This document shows, one piece after another, positions 9,115-17,764 of a stretch of DNA of 49,531 nt. Made by a program: the position numbers and the translations under genes. Positions within the stretch are counted from its first letter, which is position 1. Every line of letters begins with the position of its first letter. The DNA comes from Clostridia bacterium (GTDB lineage Bacteria; Bacillota; Clostridia; Oscillospirales; CAG-272): the NCBI GenBank assembly GCA_017482355.1, contig JAFUNJ010000005.1, positions 1 to 49,531 on the forward strand, given 5' to 3'. The notes below the pieces were generated by a model, which was not told where the DNA came from, made no database searches, and saw only the letters and a list, made by a program, of their open reading frames with translations.

Positions 9115-9961
9115 ACCGGGAAATGATGTTTTTAGTAAGCACGCCGAAGTGATCGGAAACAAATTTCCCTTCCGGCTGATCGTAAAGAACGCTATAGTAG
9201 ACGGTATTCACCTTATGATTGATAAAGGTAAAATCAATGGTGGAGCCGGTCTGCCCCTCATTGAAGCCATTGAAGGTGCCCCCCACATCCCCGAATTCCT
9301 CGGCCAGGTAGTAGGCATTGATCAGCACCTCATCCGCCACGATATTATCATAGGCCTGGCTATTTTCGGTGGTATTGAAATCGCCGGTGACGAATACCGC
9401 CATATCTGTATAGTGCTCCTTCACATAGCGGTTGATCAGGCTGCCGGATTCATCCTGGCAATAGGCGGTCAGGCCGAAATGGGTATTCAGATGAGCAAAT
9501 TTGATGCCGGTCTCCTTATCCTTAAAGACACACTCTGTCACGATCCGGTTACGGGTGCCATTGGCATCATCCCAGGAGGGGGATTCCACCTCGGGCGTTT
9601 CGGAGAGCCAGAAGAAATTTTCCGAGACCAGCTCCAGTTTATCCTTATTATAAATAATAGGAGTTGCTTCATGATCCCCCCGGTACTTGAAAACGATCCC
9701 ATAATTTAATTCCGCTAGATATTCCTCCAGCAGCACATCCCAGGAGGGATCATATTCCTGCAGGCCGGCCACATCCGGCCGGTATTTTTCCAGCAGCCAG
9801 GCAAATCGATCCACCCGCAGGAAAACATCGTTATCCCCACCATCGGCGGCGATCCGCAGGTTCTGGCTCAACATAGTGAGTTCCATCTCCTGAGGGCGGT
9901 TACAGCCGCCCGTGGAAAGCAGCAGGGCAAGCATCAGCAAAAGGGCAAAAAACTTTTTCAT
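9113..9961 (-). CDS. EEP-fold (endonuclease/exonuclease/phosphatase) lipoprotein
   Basis: The protein has 282 residues. Residues 1-20 are a lipoprotein signal with lipobox STGGC (Cys20), so it should be tethered outside the membrane. The rest is an endonuclease/exonuclease/phosphatase domain. LQEY (Glu69) is the metal-binding glutamate, NTHFG (about 157) and GDFN (about 193) hold further active-site residues, and SDHFG near residue 270 holds the conserved Asp-His pair. The family cleaves phosphodiester or phosphomonoester bonds in nucleic acids, lipids or inositol phosphates, and the substrate cannot be read from the sequence. It is a paralogue of the next gene, from which it is separated by a terminator. 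Codon use (CTG, GTG, ATC, GGC) resembles the surface-protein region rather than the core genes. Confidence 0.88.
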   Translation of the reverse strand: MKKFFALLLMLALLLSTGGCNRPQEMELTMLSQNLRIAADGGDNDVFLRVDRFAWLLEKYRPDVAGLQEYDPSWDVLLEEYLAELNYGIVFKYRGDHEATPIIYNKDKLELVSENFFWLSETPEVESPSWDDANGTRNRIVTECVFKDKETGIKFAHLNTHFGLTAYCQDESGSLINRYVKEHYTDMAVFVTGDFNTTENSQAYDNIVADEVLINAYYLAEEFGDVGGTFNGFNEGQTGSTIDFTFINHKVNTVYYSVLYDQPEGKFVSDHFGVLTKNIISR

Positions 9962-9972
9962 AGGTTACCTCG

Positions 9973-10004
9973 CAAAAAACGGCCCGACGGAGGTCGGGCC
10001 GTTT
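9973..10004 (-). terminator. Terminator between the two EEP genes
   Basis: A perfect stem AACGGCCCGAC / GTCGGGCCGTT with a 4-nt loop is followed by TTTTTTGC on the minus strand, just after the stop of the gene ending at 10016. Confidence 0.93.
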
Positions 10005-10015
10005 TGAAATTTTAA

Positions 10016-11308
10016 TTAAACAACATTGTCGCCATAGAAGGCCTTATAGGACGGGGTAGTATCGATCCGCACATCACAGATCACAGCAAAGTGGTCGGAG
10101 ATATAGCCCACAGGTGCGCCATTGGCATCATCGCCCAGCTGATCGTAAAGAACGCTATAGTATTCTACCGCCATCTTGGCATTGGGTTTTGCCATAACAT
10201 GATCGATGTAGCTGCCACCGTCTGCGGCGGCCACATTAAAGCCGTTGAACGAGCCGTTTCTCAGATCACCCATCTTACCGATGCCCACATCAGCCATATC
10301 GGAGCAGATATCCCGCAGGTCTACCAGACGCTCCATATCGCAGTAGGTGAAGTACTCGGTACTCTGATACTTATCGTTGAAATCGCCCAGAACGAAGGCA
10401 TAGGTGCCCTTGGGCATTTTAGCAAACATATCGGCTATCTGGTTACCGGAACCAATTACAACTGCGCCGCCGCCCAGACCGAAGTGGGTGGAGAGAACGG
10501 TGAACTTGGAGCCGGTGGCCTTATCCTTCAGGGTAACAGAGGTGGTGATACGGCCGGGGATACCGGTCTCGCCGTAGCAGGAGCTTTCCACATTGGGGGT
10601 GGAGGAGAGCCAGAAGTGCTCAACGCTCACCATATCATACTTAGAGGTCTTCCAATGAACAGGGGTGGCCTCTTTACTCTTATCGGAACGCATCTTATAT
10701 TCCATGCTATAAGTACTGCCCAGCAGATTGTTGAACTGCTCGATCCAGAGGGGGGTAACCTCCTGGGTACAGATCACATCGGGATCATACTTCTCCACCA
10801 GAGCCTTGAAGCGATAGCGGCGGTAACCGATCTGGTTGTTCTCGCCGTCGCCGGTGCCGGTCAGGGAACTGCCGGTACGGATATTCTGGCTCATGAAACG
10901 AATGGCAGTACCACTGGTATCAGCAACCAGAGCGGCATATTCATCACCATCTGCGCCAGAGCTGCCGGAGTTATCACCGCCGGTGGTGTCTCCCCCGGTG
11001 GTATCGCCGCCGGTAGTATCACCGCCGGTGGTATCGCCGCCGGTAGTATCGCCGCCGGTAGCATCTCCTCCGCCCGTCGTGCTTCCGTTGCCGTCGGTAC
11101 TCGAAACAGGGGGATCTATATCGGGCTTACCGCCGCCTTTTCTATCGGCGAACAGCCCTGTTCCCGTAACCGACATTATGAATATCACGACGAATACGAT
11201 AAGTATTGCCGTCATAACGAGCACAAGTGTCGTGCGCAGCCAATTTGGCTGATTCGGTTTTTTATAGTTTCTTATCGGAGCGGAGCCGAAGCCGTTACCG
11301 TTGTTCAT
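10016..11308 (-). CDS. Membrane-anchored EEP-fold protein with Gly/Thr repeat linker
   Basis: This 430-residue protein has one transmembrane segment (about residues 26-48) after a short cytoplasmic N-terminus. A low-complexity linker of GGDTT repeats follows (about 76-118), then an extracytoplasmic EEP domain with MSQNIRTG, CTQEV (metal-binding Glu), STHFG, GDFND and SDHFA near the C-terminus. It is a paralogue of the lipoprotein gene downstream. It begins 20 nt after pfkA ends, with GAAAGGG as ribosome binding site, so it is probably transcribed with pfkA. Codons change within the gene: the N-terminal part uses ATA, AGA, CTT and TCG like the core genes, while the EEP part uses ATC, CTG, GTG and CGC. 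This suggests a fusion at the repeats. The substrate is unknown. Confidence 0.88.
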   Translation of the reverse strand: MNNGNGFGSAPIRNYKKPNQPNWLRTTLVLVMTAILIVFVVIFIMSVTGTGLFADRKGGGKPDIDPPVSSTDGNGSTTGGGDATGGDTTGGDTTGGDTTGGDTTGGDTTGGDNSGSSGADGDEYAALVADTSGTAIRFMSQNIRTGSSLTGTGDGENNQIGYRRYRFKALVEKYDPDVICTQEVTPLWIEQFNNLLGSTYSMEYKMRSDKSKEATPVHWKTSKYDMVSVEHFWLSSTPNVESSCYGETGIPGRITTSVTLKDKATGSKFTVLSTHFGLGGGAVVIGSGNQIADMFAKMPKGTYAFVLGDFNDKYQSTEYFTYCDMERLVDLRDICSDMADVGIGKMGDLRNGSFNGFNVAAADGGSYIDHVMAKPNAKMAVEYYSVLYDQLGDDANGAPVGYISDHFAVICDVRIDTTPSYKAFYGDNVV

Positions 11309-11328
11309 ATAATTTCCCTTTCAGGTGA

Positions 11329-12423
11329 TTATTTGTAGTTGGAAATGCTCTCGGAGATCTTAAGAAGCTTCTGAACCTCTTTCGTTCTCATATCGCAGAA
11401 TTCCTTCATCTCTGCCTGTCTCTCGGGAGAGTAGTTCTTAAGTGCCTCGGGAGCGGACATGCCGGGAGTAAAGGTGCTCTTATAGAGCTTATCAATAACG
11501 ATAGCTTCCTGAATATCGGTTGCTACCATCTCGCCGTCGCGCTCGCAGACGAACACGTTTTCCTTGCCCTCGAGCAGGAAGTCAACTGCCGCAACGCCCA
11601 TCTTTGCCGCAAGTACGCGGTCACGGAGCGTAGGCGAGCCGCCGCGCACGATATGTGCAAGGCGAGCGAACTTGGTCTCAACGCCGGTCTCGGACTGGAT
11701 GCGCTTAGCAAGTCCCTCTGCGTAGTTATCAACGCCCTCTGCTACGATGACGATGAAGTTACGCTTGCCTGCCTCACGTGCGACCTTGATCTTCTCAATT
11801 ACGTTTGCTTCATTATAATTTGCGTCCTCGAGAACGACGACTGCCGTTGCGCCGAGCGCGATAGAGGTCTCGAGCGCGATATATCCCGCGTTTCTTCCCA
11901 TGACCTCAACGACGTTACATCTTGCGTGAGACTCGCAGGTGTCACGAAGGCGGTCAACTGCCTCGATTACGGTGTTCATAGCCGTGTCATAGCCGATAGA
12001 GTTATCGGTGCAGGTGATGTCGTTGTCTATCGTTCCGGGAATACCGATACAGGGGATACCGTGCTTGCAGAGATCGGACGCGCCTCTGAAGGTTCCGTCA
12101 CCGCCGATGGTTACGATGCCGTCAATGCCGAACTCGTGGCAGGTATCAACTGCCTTCTGAATGTACTCTTCCTGCTTGAACTCAACGCAGCGTGCCGAGT
12201 AAAGAACGGTACCGCCGATATTGAGGATATTGGCTACGTCGTGGGGAGCGAACTTCTTGATGCTTCCCTTTCCTTCGATAAGACCCTTGTAGCCCTCGTA
12301 GATTCCGTAGACCTCAAGACCCTTGTTAAGAGCGTATCTCGTTACGGCTCTGACTGCCGCGTTCATTCCGGGAGCGTCGCCGCCGGAGGTCAGGATTCCT
12401 ATTTTCTTAAACTGCTTTGCCAT
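11329..12423 (-). CDS. pfkA: ATP-dependent 6-phosphofructokinase
   Basis: It phosphorylates fructose 6-phosphate to fructose 1,6-bisphosphate, the committing step of glycolysis, in the cytoplasm. The 364-residue protein shows SGGDAPGMN (14-22), GGDGTF (107-112), PGTIDND (129-135, with the catalytic Asp) and MGRNAGYIA (175-183). Glycine rather than aspartate after GGD at position 110 fits the ATP-using and not the pyrophosphate-using type. It is about 40 residues longer than the usual 320, mostly at the C-terminus (after about 310). AAAGGAG precedes the ATG. It is transcribed divergently from the str operon and leads into the EEP membrane protein gene. Confidence 0.97.
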   Translation of the reverse strand: MAKQFKKIGILTSGGDAPGMNAAVRAVTRYALNKGLEVYGIYEGYKGLIEGKGSIKKFAPHDVANILNIGGTVLYSARCVEFKQEEYIQKAVDTCHEFGIDGIVTIGGDGTFRGASDLCKHGIPCIGIPGTIDNDITCTDNSIGYDTAMNTVIEAVDRLRDTCESHARCNVVEVMGRNAGYIALETSIALGATAVVVLEDANYNEANVIEKIKVAREAGKRNFIVIVAEGVDNYAEGLAKRIQSETGVETKFARLAHIVRGGSPTLRDRVLAAKMGVAAVDFLLEGKENVFVCERDGEMVATDIQEAIVIDKLYKSTFTPGMSAPEALKNYSPERQAEMKEFCDMRTKEVQKLLKISESISNYK

Positions 12424-12476
12424 TGTTATTCTCCTTTATGCCTTCGGGCAAATAATATTATTTCCAAATCATAGAT

Positions 12477-12505
12477 ATAATAATACATTTTCTGTAAAAA
12501 ATCAA
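12477..12505 (-). promoter_or_regulatory. Probable pfkA promoter
   Basis: On the minus strand TTGATT (12500-12505) and TATTAT (12477-12482) are 17 nt apart, about 55 nt upstream of the pfkA start. The AT-rich stretch 12506-12659 between this and the rpsL promoter contains nothing else I can support. Confidence 0.6.
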
Positions 12506-12659
12506 TATAAAATGTGTAAATAATACCTTCCAAAAGTAAAACTCCGCGGCAAACGAAAGTTTACAATATAATATAATTACCAAATTATCCTCATTTGACC
12601 GCAATTTGACCGCAAAAAATGTGCAGTCTGCCGAAAATACAGTATAAATGAATATCTTA

Positions 12660-12688
12660 TTGACAAAAATGAAAAAAGGTTGTAAAAT
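12660..12688 (+). promoter_or_regulatory. Promoter of the str operon
   Basis: TTGACA (12660-12665) and TAAAAT (12683-12688) lie 17 nt apart, about 64 nt upstream of the rpsL start. Confidence 0.8.
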
Positions 12689-12751
12689 AGACTATGTCTG
12701 ATAAAATGCTTATCCGACGACAAACAAATACTAAAGAAAAGGAGGTGCGGT

Positions 12752-13165
12752 ATGCCAACTTTTAACCAGCTCGTTAAGCACGGCCGCTCGGAAAAGAACT
12801 ACAAGTCGAAGTCCCCTGTTCTTCAGCACGGATTCAACACTCTTTCCGGAAAGCAGACCGATCTTAGCTCCCCGCAAAAGAGAGGCGTTTGCACAAAGGT
12901 AACCACCACGAGCCCTAAGAAGCCGAACTCTGCTCTTCGTAAGATAGCGAGAGTACGTCTTACCAACGGTCTCGAGGCAACGACTTATATCCCCGGTATC
13001 GGACATAACCTTCAGGAACACTCGGTTGTCCTTATCCGCGGAGGAAGAGTACGTGACCTCCCCGGTGTACGTTACCACATCATTCGCGGTGCGCTTGACG
13101 CTCAGGGCGTTGCAAACCGTAAGCAGAGCCGTTCCAAGTACGGCGCTAAGAGAGCTAAGAAGTAA
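12752..13165 (+). CDS. rpsL: 30S ribosomal protein S12
   Basis: S12 lines the decoding centre of the 30S subunit and controls accuracy. The 137-residue length includes the longer N-terminal loop seen in Gram-positive S12. The conserved SPKKPNS loop has Lys56, equivalent to E. coli Lys43, the first streptomycin-determining lysine. The second loop reads [10 protein letters not shown]: Arg101 stands where E. coli and most bacteria have Lys88. In E. coli and mycobacteria Lys-to-Arg here is a known streptomycin-resistance change. GGAGGT precedes the ATG by 6 nt. It is the first gene of the str operon after a consensus promoter, followed by rpsG, fusA and tuf. Confidence 0.98.
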   Translation: MPTFNQLVKHGRSEKNYKSKSPVLQHGFNTLSGKQTDLSSPQKRGVCTKVTTTSPKKPNSALRKIARVRLTNGLEATTYIPGIGHNLQEHSVVLIRGGRVRDLPGVRYHIIRGALDAQGVANRKQSRSKYGAKRAKK

Positions 13166-13175
13166 TTCCGCTCTC

Positions 13176-13213
13176 ATCTCGACCGCCGAAAGGTGATATT
13201 GTTCGGCGGAGAT
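13176..13213 (+). promoter_or_regulatory. Large hairpin between rpsL and rpsG
   Basis: CCGCCGAA (13183-13190) pairs perfectly with TTCGGCGG (13202-13209), extended by ATCT/AGAT across a 3-nt bulge, with an 11-nt loop. In E. coli the S12-S7 intercistronic RNA is the target of S7 translational feedback. Whether this structure has a similar role is inference. No long T-tract follows, so termination is less likely. Confidence 0.5.
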
Positions 13214-13326
13214 CGTTTGTTTGTCAGTTGAGAATATAAATTATTCCGATATCTGACGAGCACAAACGAAGAAATTTATTTTCGAGTACCTGTGATATCA
13301 TATTATTAATGAAGGAGGGAAGTACA

Positions 13327-13797
13327 GTGCCGAGAAGAGGTCAGATATCAAAAAGAGACGTCCTGCCGGATCCGCTTTACAATTCCAAGCTTGTTACCAA
13401 GCTTATCAACAACGTAATGCTCGACGGTAAGAAGGGCGTTGCACAGAAGATCGTCTACGACGCATTTAAGGTTGTTGAGGAGAAGTCGGGAAAGAATGCT
13501 CTTGAAGCGTTCACTACCGCACTCGATAACATTATGCCCGTTCTTGAGGTTAAGGCAAGACGTGTAGGCGGTTCTACCTATCAGGTTCCTATGGACGTTC
13601 GCCCCGAGAGACGTCAGACTCTTGGACTCCGTTGGCTCGTAACTTATTCGAGAGCCCGCGGCGAGAAGACCATGGCAGACCGTCTTGCTGCTGAGATCGT
13701 TGATGCTATAAACGGCGTCGGCGGAGCAGTCAAGAAGCGCGAGGAAACGCACAGAATGGCTGAAGCCAACAAGGCGTTCGCTCACTACAAGTATTGA
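13327..13797 (+). CDS. rpsG: 30S ribosomal protein S7
   Basis: S7 starts assembly of the 30S head by binding 16S rRNA and helps form the E site. From the GTG at 13327 the protein is 156 residues, the family length, and begins [15 protein letters not shown]. An ATG at 13309 in the same frame would add six residues, but that codon overlaps the AAGGAGG ribosome binding site, so the GTG is preferred. Conserved S7 features include [29 protein letters not shown] and the C-terminal [15 protein letters not shown]. It sits between rpsL and fusA, after a 161-nt spacer with a hairpin. Confidence 0.97.
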   Translation: MPRRGQISKRDVLPDPLYNSKLVTKLINNVMLDGKKGVAQKIVYDAFKVVEEKSGKNALEAFTTALDNIMPVLEVKARRVGGSTYQVPMDVRPERRQTLGLRWLVTYSRARGEKTMADRLAAEIVDAINGVGGAVKKREETHRMAEANKAFAHYKY

Positions 13798-13845
13798 TGA
13801 TTTGTTAATTCCGATAAAATTCGGAATAAGATTAAGGAGAGTCAA

Positions 13846-15918
13846 ATGCCAAGAGAATACCCTTTGGAAAGAACCAGAAACATCGGTATCATGGCGCACA
13901 TCGACGCAGGTAAGACTACTACCACAGAGCGTATCCTGTTCTACACAGGTAAGACCCATAAGATGGGTGAAACGCACGACGGCGGTGCTACCATGGACTG
14001 GATGGCTCAGGAGCAGGAGCGCGGAATTACCATCACCTCCGCGGCTACTACCTGTTTCTGGAAGGACAACCGAATCAATATCATAGACACCCCCGGACAC
14101 GTCGACTTCACCGTTGAAGTTGAGCGTTCGCTTCGTGTTCTTGACGGTTCGGTTACCGTTTTCTGCGCTAAGGGCGGTGTTGAGCCCCAGTCTGAGACCG
14201 TTTGGCGTCAGGCAGACCAGTACGGCGTTCCCCGTATGGCGTATGTAAACAAGATGGACGTTATGGGCGCAGACTTCTACCGTGTTGTTGACATGATGAA
14301 GACGCGTCTTAAGACTAACCCCGTGCCGATTCAGCTTCCTATAGGTGCTGAGGATACCTTCAAGGGTATCATCGACCTTATGAACATGGAAGCAGACGTA
14401 TATTACGACGATATGGGTAAGGACATGCGTGTCGAGCCCATTCCGGCTGATATGCTCGAAAAGGCACAGGAATACCACGATGCAATGGTAGAGGCAATCG
14501 CCGCTACCGACGATGACCTTATGATGATGTACCTTGAGGGCGAGGAGATCCCCGTCGAAGATCTTAAGGTTGCTCTCCGTAAGGCGACCATCGCAAACCA
14601 GCTCGTTCCCGTTTGCTGCGGAACTTCTTACAAGAATAAGGGAGTACAGAAGCTCCTCGATGCTGTCATCGACTTCATGCCCTCTCCTCTCGACATTCCC
14701 GCTATCAAGGGTGTAAACCCCGATACCGAGGAGCCCGACGAGAGAAAGGCATCCGATGACGAGCCCTTCGCAGCACTCGCATTCAAGATCATGACCGACC
14801 CGTTCGTCGGAAAGCTTTGCTTCTTCCGCGTTTACTCGGGTACACTTGAAGCAGGTTCTACCGCTTACAACCCCGAGAAGAAGGCAAGAGAGCGTTTCGG
14901 TCGTATTCTTCAGATGCATGCTAACGAGCGTAAGGATATTGATAAGGTTTATGCAGGCGACATCGCAGCACTTATCGGTACCAAGAATACCACTACCGGT
15001 GACACCCTCTGTGACGAGAACCATCCTATCATTCTCGAGCAGATGGTATTCCCCGATCCCGTTATTAACGTAGCTATCGAGCCGAAGACCAAGGCAGGTC
15101 AGGAAAAGATGGGTATCGCCCTTGCGAAGCTCGCAGAGGAAGACCCCACGTTCCGCACCCACACTGACGAGGAAACCGGACAGACGATCATCGCAGGTAT
15201 GGGCGAGCTCCACCTCGAAATCATCGTTGACCGTCTCCTTCGTGAGTTCAAGGTCGAGGCAAACGTAGGTGCGCCTCAGGTTTCCTACAAGGAGACCATC
15301 CGTCAGGAAGCTACCGTCGATACCAAGTATGCCCGTCAGTCGGGTGGTAAGGGTCAGTACGGTCACGTTAAGCTCACTATCTCCCCGAACGAGCCCGGTG
15401 CAGGTTACGTCTTTGAGAATACCGTCGTCGGCGGTGCTATTCCGAAGGAATACATTCCCGCTGTTGACGCAGGTATCCAGGGCGCTATGCAGAACGGTGT
15501 AGTTGCAGGTTATAGCGTTGTTGACGTTAAGGTTAACCTCTTCGACGGTTCTTACCACGAAGTCGACTCTTCCGAAATGGCATTCAAGATCGCCGGCTCT
15601 ATGGCGTTCAAGGAAGCTATGAGAAAGGCAGACCCCGTGCTCACCGAGCCGATCATGAAGGTCGTTATCACGACTCCCGACGACTACATGGGCGACGTAA
15701 TCGGTAGCGTTAACTCCCGACGCGGTAACATCGTTTCGATGGATCCCGTTGCAGGTGCTACCCAGATCACCGCTCACGTTCCGCTTTCCGAAATGTTCGG
15801 ATATGCAACCAACCTCCGCTCCATGACTCAGGGACGCGGAAACTACTCGATGGAACCCAGCCACTTCGCAGAAGTGCCGAAGTCCATCCAGGAAAAGATC
15901 ATTGCCGGCAGAAAGTAA
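13846..15918 (+). CDS. fusA: Elongation factor G
   Basis: This GTPase moves tRNAs and mRNA through the ribosome after peptide bond formation and helps recycle ribosomes. The 690-residue length is normal. G motifs are AHIDAGKTT (17-25), DTPGH (81-85) and NKMD (135-138). Domain IV is recognisable by the glycine-rich [12 protein letters not shown] stretch. AAGGAG lies 6 nt before the ATG. It follows rpsG by 48 nt in the str operon. The sequence appears intact and highly expressed, with strongly biased codons. Confidence 0.98.
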   Translation: MPREYPLERTRNIGIMAHIDAGKTTTTERILFYTGKTHKMGETHDGGATMDWMAQEQERGITITSAATTCFWKDNRINIIDTPGHVDFTVEVERSLRVLDGSVTVFCAKGGVEPQSETVWRQADQYGVPRMAYVNKMDVMGADFYRVVDMMKTRLKTNPVPIQLPIGAEDTFKGIIDLMNMEADVYYDDMGKDMRVEPIPADMLEKAQEYHDAMVEAIAATDDDLMMMYLEGEEIPVEDLKVALRKATIANQLVPVCCGTSYKNKGVQKLLDAVIDFMPSPLDIPAIKGVNPDTEEPDERKASDDEPFAALAFKIMTDPFVGKLCFFRVYSGTLEAGSTAYNPEKKARERFGRILQMHANERKDIDKVYAGDIAALIGTKNTTTGDTLCDENHPIILEQMVFPDPVINVAIEPKTKAGQEKMGIALAKLAEEDPTFRTHTDEETGQTIIAGMGELHLEIIVDRLLREFKVEANVGAPQVSYKETIRQEATVDTKYARQSGGKGQYGHVKLTISPNEPGAGYVFENTVVGGAIPKEYIPAVDAGIQGAMQNGVVAGYSVVDVKVNLFDGSYHEVDSSEMAFKIAGSMAFKEAMRKADPVLTEPIMKVVITTPDDYMGDVIGSVNSRRGNIVSMDPVAGATQITAHVPLSEMFGYATNLRSMTQGRGNYSMEPSHFAEVPKSIQEKIIAGRK

Positions 15919-15985
15919 GTCGGTTCTGATAAATAAAGAACAAAAACAAAAAAATTAAATTTTTATTAAACGGAGGATAATAACA

Positions 15986-17188
15986 ATGGCAAAGGCAAAA
16001 TTTGAAAGAACCAAACCCCATGTTAATATCGGTACCATCGGTCACGTTGACCATGGCAAGACCACCCTTACCGCAGCTATCACTAAGTTCCTTTCTCTCG
16101 GAAACGGCGCAGAGTTCATGGCTTATGACCAGATCGACAACGCTCCCGAGGAAAGAGCTCGTGGTATCACAATCAACACTCGTCACGTTGAGTACGAGAC
16201 CGCTAACCGTCACTACGCTCACGTTGACTGCCCCGGACATGCTGACTACGTTAAGAACATGATCACCGGTGCTGCTCAGATGGACGGCGCAATTCTCGTT
16301 GTTGCTGGTACTGACGGCCCTCTCGCTCAGACCCGCGAGCACGTTCTTCTCGCTCGTCAGGTTGAAGTTCCGCAGCTTGTTGTATTCATGAACAAGACCG
16401 ACCTCGTTGACGACGCTGAGCTTCTCGACCTCGTTGAGATGGAAATTCGTGACCTTCTCTCTTCCTACGAGTTCGACGGTGACAATGTGCCGATCATCCG
16501 CGGTTCCGCTCGTGAAGCACTCGTTTCCACCAATACCGATCCTTCTGCTCCCGAGTACGCTTGCATGCAGGAACTCATGGACGCTGTTGACAGCTACATT
16601 CCTACCCCTGAGCGTGGCGCAGACCTTCCCTTCCTTATGCCTGTCGAGGACGTATTCTCCATCTCCGGCCGTGGTACTGTTGCTACCGGTAGAGTTGAGA
16701 GAGGTACTGTTAAGGTTGGTGACGTTGTTGAGATCGTTGGTCTTTCCGATGAGAAGAAGAACACCACCGTTACCGGTGTAGAGATGTTCCACAAGCTCAT
16801 GGATCAGGCAGAAGCAGGCGACAACATCGGTGCTCTTCTCCGTGGTATCGCTAAGAACGAGATCGAAAGAGGTCAGGTTCTCTGCAAGCCCGGTACCGTT
16901 CAGCCCCACACCAAGTTCTCGGGTAACGTTTACGTTCTTACCGAGAAGGAAGGCGGACGTTCCAAGCCCTTCTTCCCCGGCTACCGTCCTCAGTTCTACT
17001 TCAGAACTACTGACGTTACCGGTACTATCGGTCTTCCCGCAGACGTTGAGATGTGCCGCCCCGGCGATAACGTTGTTATGAACGTTGAGCTCATCACTCC
17101 TATCGCTATCGAAAAGGGACTTCGTTTCGCTATCCGTGAGGGTGGTAGAACTGTTGGTTCCGGTGTCGTTACCGAGATCAACGGCTAA
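15986..17188 (+). CDS. tuf: Elongation factor Tu
   Basis: EF-Tu carries aminoacyl-tRNA to the ribosomal A site as a GTP complex. The 400-residue protein shows GHVDHGKT (19-26), DCPGH (81-85) and NKTD (136-139; NKCD or NKxD is usual), then beta-barrel domains 2 and 3 ending in the conserved [17 protein letters not shown] precedes the ATG by about 9 nt. It is the last gene of the str operon, 67 nt after fusA, and is closed by a strong terminator. Confidence 0.98.
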   Translation: MAKAKFERTKPHVNIGTIGHVDHGKTTLTAAITKFLSLGNGAEFMAYDQIDNAPEERARGITINTRHVEYETANRHYAHVDCPGHADYVKNMITGAAQMDGAILVVAGTDGPLAQTREHVLLARQVEVPQLVVFMNKTDLVDDAELLDLVEMEIRDLLSSYEFDGDNVPIIRGSAREALVSTNTDPSAPEYACMQELMDAVDSYIPTPERGADLPFLMPVEDVFSISGRGTVATGRVERGTVKVGDVVEIVGLSDEKKNTTVTGVEMFHKLMDQAEAGDNIGALLRGIAKNEIERGQVLCKPGTVQPHTKFSGNVYVLTEKEGGRSKPFFPGYRPQFYFRTTDVTGTIGLPADVEMCRPGDNVVMNVELITPIAIEKGLRFAIREGGRTVGSGVVTEING

Positions 17189-17217
17189 TCTTAGTTAATT
17201 TTAATTAAGACCCTTAA

Positions 17218-17258
17218 AAGCCCCAAACGCCCATAAGGGTGTTTGGGGCTTGTTTTTT
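17218..17258 (+). terminator. Terminator of the str operon
   Basis: A 15-bp stem AAGCCCCAAACGCCC / GGGTGTTTGGGGCTT (one G-T pair) with an ATAA loop is followed by GTTTTTT, 30 nt past the tuf stop. Confidence 0.95.
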
Positions 17259-17316
17259 AATTCGGTTTTCTTTCCACTTTTCTTGCTTGCCCAAGAAAGG
17301 TGACCAAAGAACGGCA

Positions 17317-17545
17317 CCAAGGAGACAACCGATAAAAATGCAAACGCATTTTTATACGTTTTCTCCTTTGGAAACCTCTTTCGATAAACGATAACTTCGA
17401 ATACTTATCAATAGAGGCATAGGTTTCCGAGCGTGTCAGGAATTATTATCAACATTTCGAATTTCCTTTTAACAAAAGGGGATTCCAAAGGGGAAAACGT
17501 GTGCAGAATTTTGCGAAGGCAAAATTCAAACGTTTTGCCCCTTGG
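17317..17545. repeat. Two related nested palindromes in the tuf-ribU spacer
   Basis: The first palindrome (about 17317-17371) has outer arms CCAAGGAG / CTCCTTTGG around an inner perfect stem ATAAAAATGC / GCATTTTTAT (17332-17355). The second (about 17486-17545) has arms CCAAAGGGGAAAACGT / ACGTTTTGCCCCTTGG around GAATTTTGC-gaag-GCAAAATTC (17506-17527). A third hairpin, GCGTTTCTTTGT / ACAAAGAAA(t)GCG, lies at 17561-17589. The shared outer arms and AAAACG/CGTTTT edges suggest one repeat family. No gene is credible between 17259 and 17595. Confidence 0.7.
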
Positions 17546-17595
17546 CGGTTTTCTTTGCGAGCGTTTCTTTGTACGAACAAAGAAATGCGAAAAAA

Positions 17596-17706
17596 TCTTT
17601 GGGGCGCGGTGAAATTCCGCACCGGCGGTGACAGTCCGCGAACACGTATGTGCCGAATGGGTGAAATTCCCATACCGACGGTATAGTCCGGATGAGAAAA
17701 GAGAAC
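17596..17706 (+). ncRNA. FMN riboswitch (RFN element)
   Basis: The conserved blocks of the RFN element appear in order: GGTGAAATTCCGCACCGGCGG, AGTCCGCGA, GGGTGAAATTCCCATACCGAC, GGTATAGTCCGGATGAGAA. The arrangement matches the six-stem flavin mononucleotide aptamer. It lies directly upstream of ribU, and a terminator hairpin just 3' of the aptamer supplies the expression platform. Binding of FMN should reduce riboflavin uptake when flavin is plentiful. This is known for the class and inferred here. Confidence 0.97.
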
Positions 17707-17709
17707 TGT

Positions 17710-17740
17710 GCTTTGCGCCCTCGTTTTCGCAAAGCTTTTT
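17710..17740 (+). terminator. Riboswitch-controlled terminator
   Basis: GCTTTGCG (17710-17717) pairs with CGCAAAGC (17728-17735), followed by TTTTTCTTTC. It lies between the FMN aptamer and ribU, so it is the probable transcription-attenuation switch. Confidence 0.85.
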
Positions 17741-17764
17741 CTTTCCCTGATAAAAGGAGAAATC

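Noticed and set aside
10972-11060. Short regular repeats as a CRISPR-like array
   Set aside because: The 15-bp units encode GGDTT in frame within a protein linker and have no spacers.
10091-11338. 415-codon plus-strand frame
   Set aside because: Antisense to the EEP membrane protein gene. Its low-complexity Gly/Ala stretch is only the reverse of the Gly/Thr repeats.
13348-15864. Long 838-codon minus-strand frame across rpsG and fusA
   Set aside because: It is exactly antisense to two highly conserved genes with strongly biased codons, which creates long open antisense frames. It has no recognisable domain or ribosome binding site.
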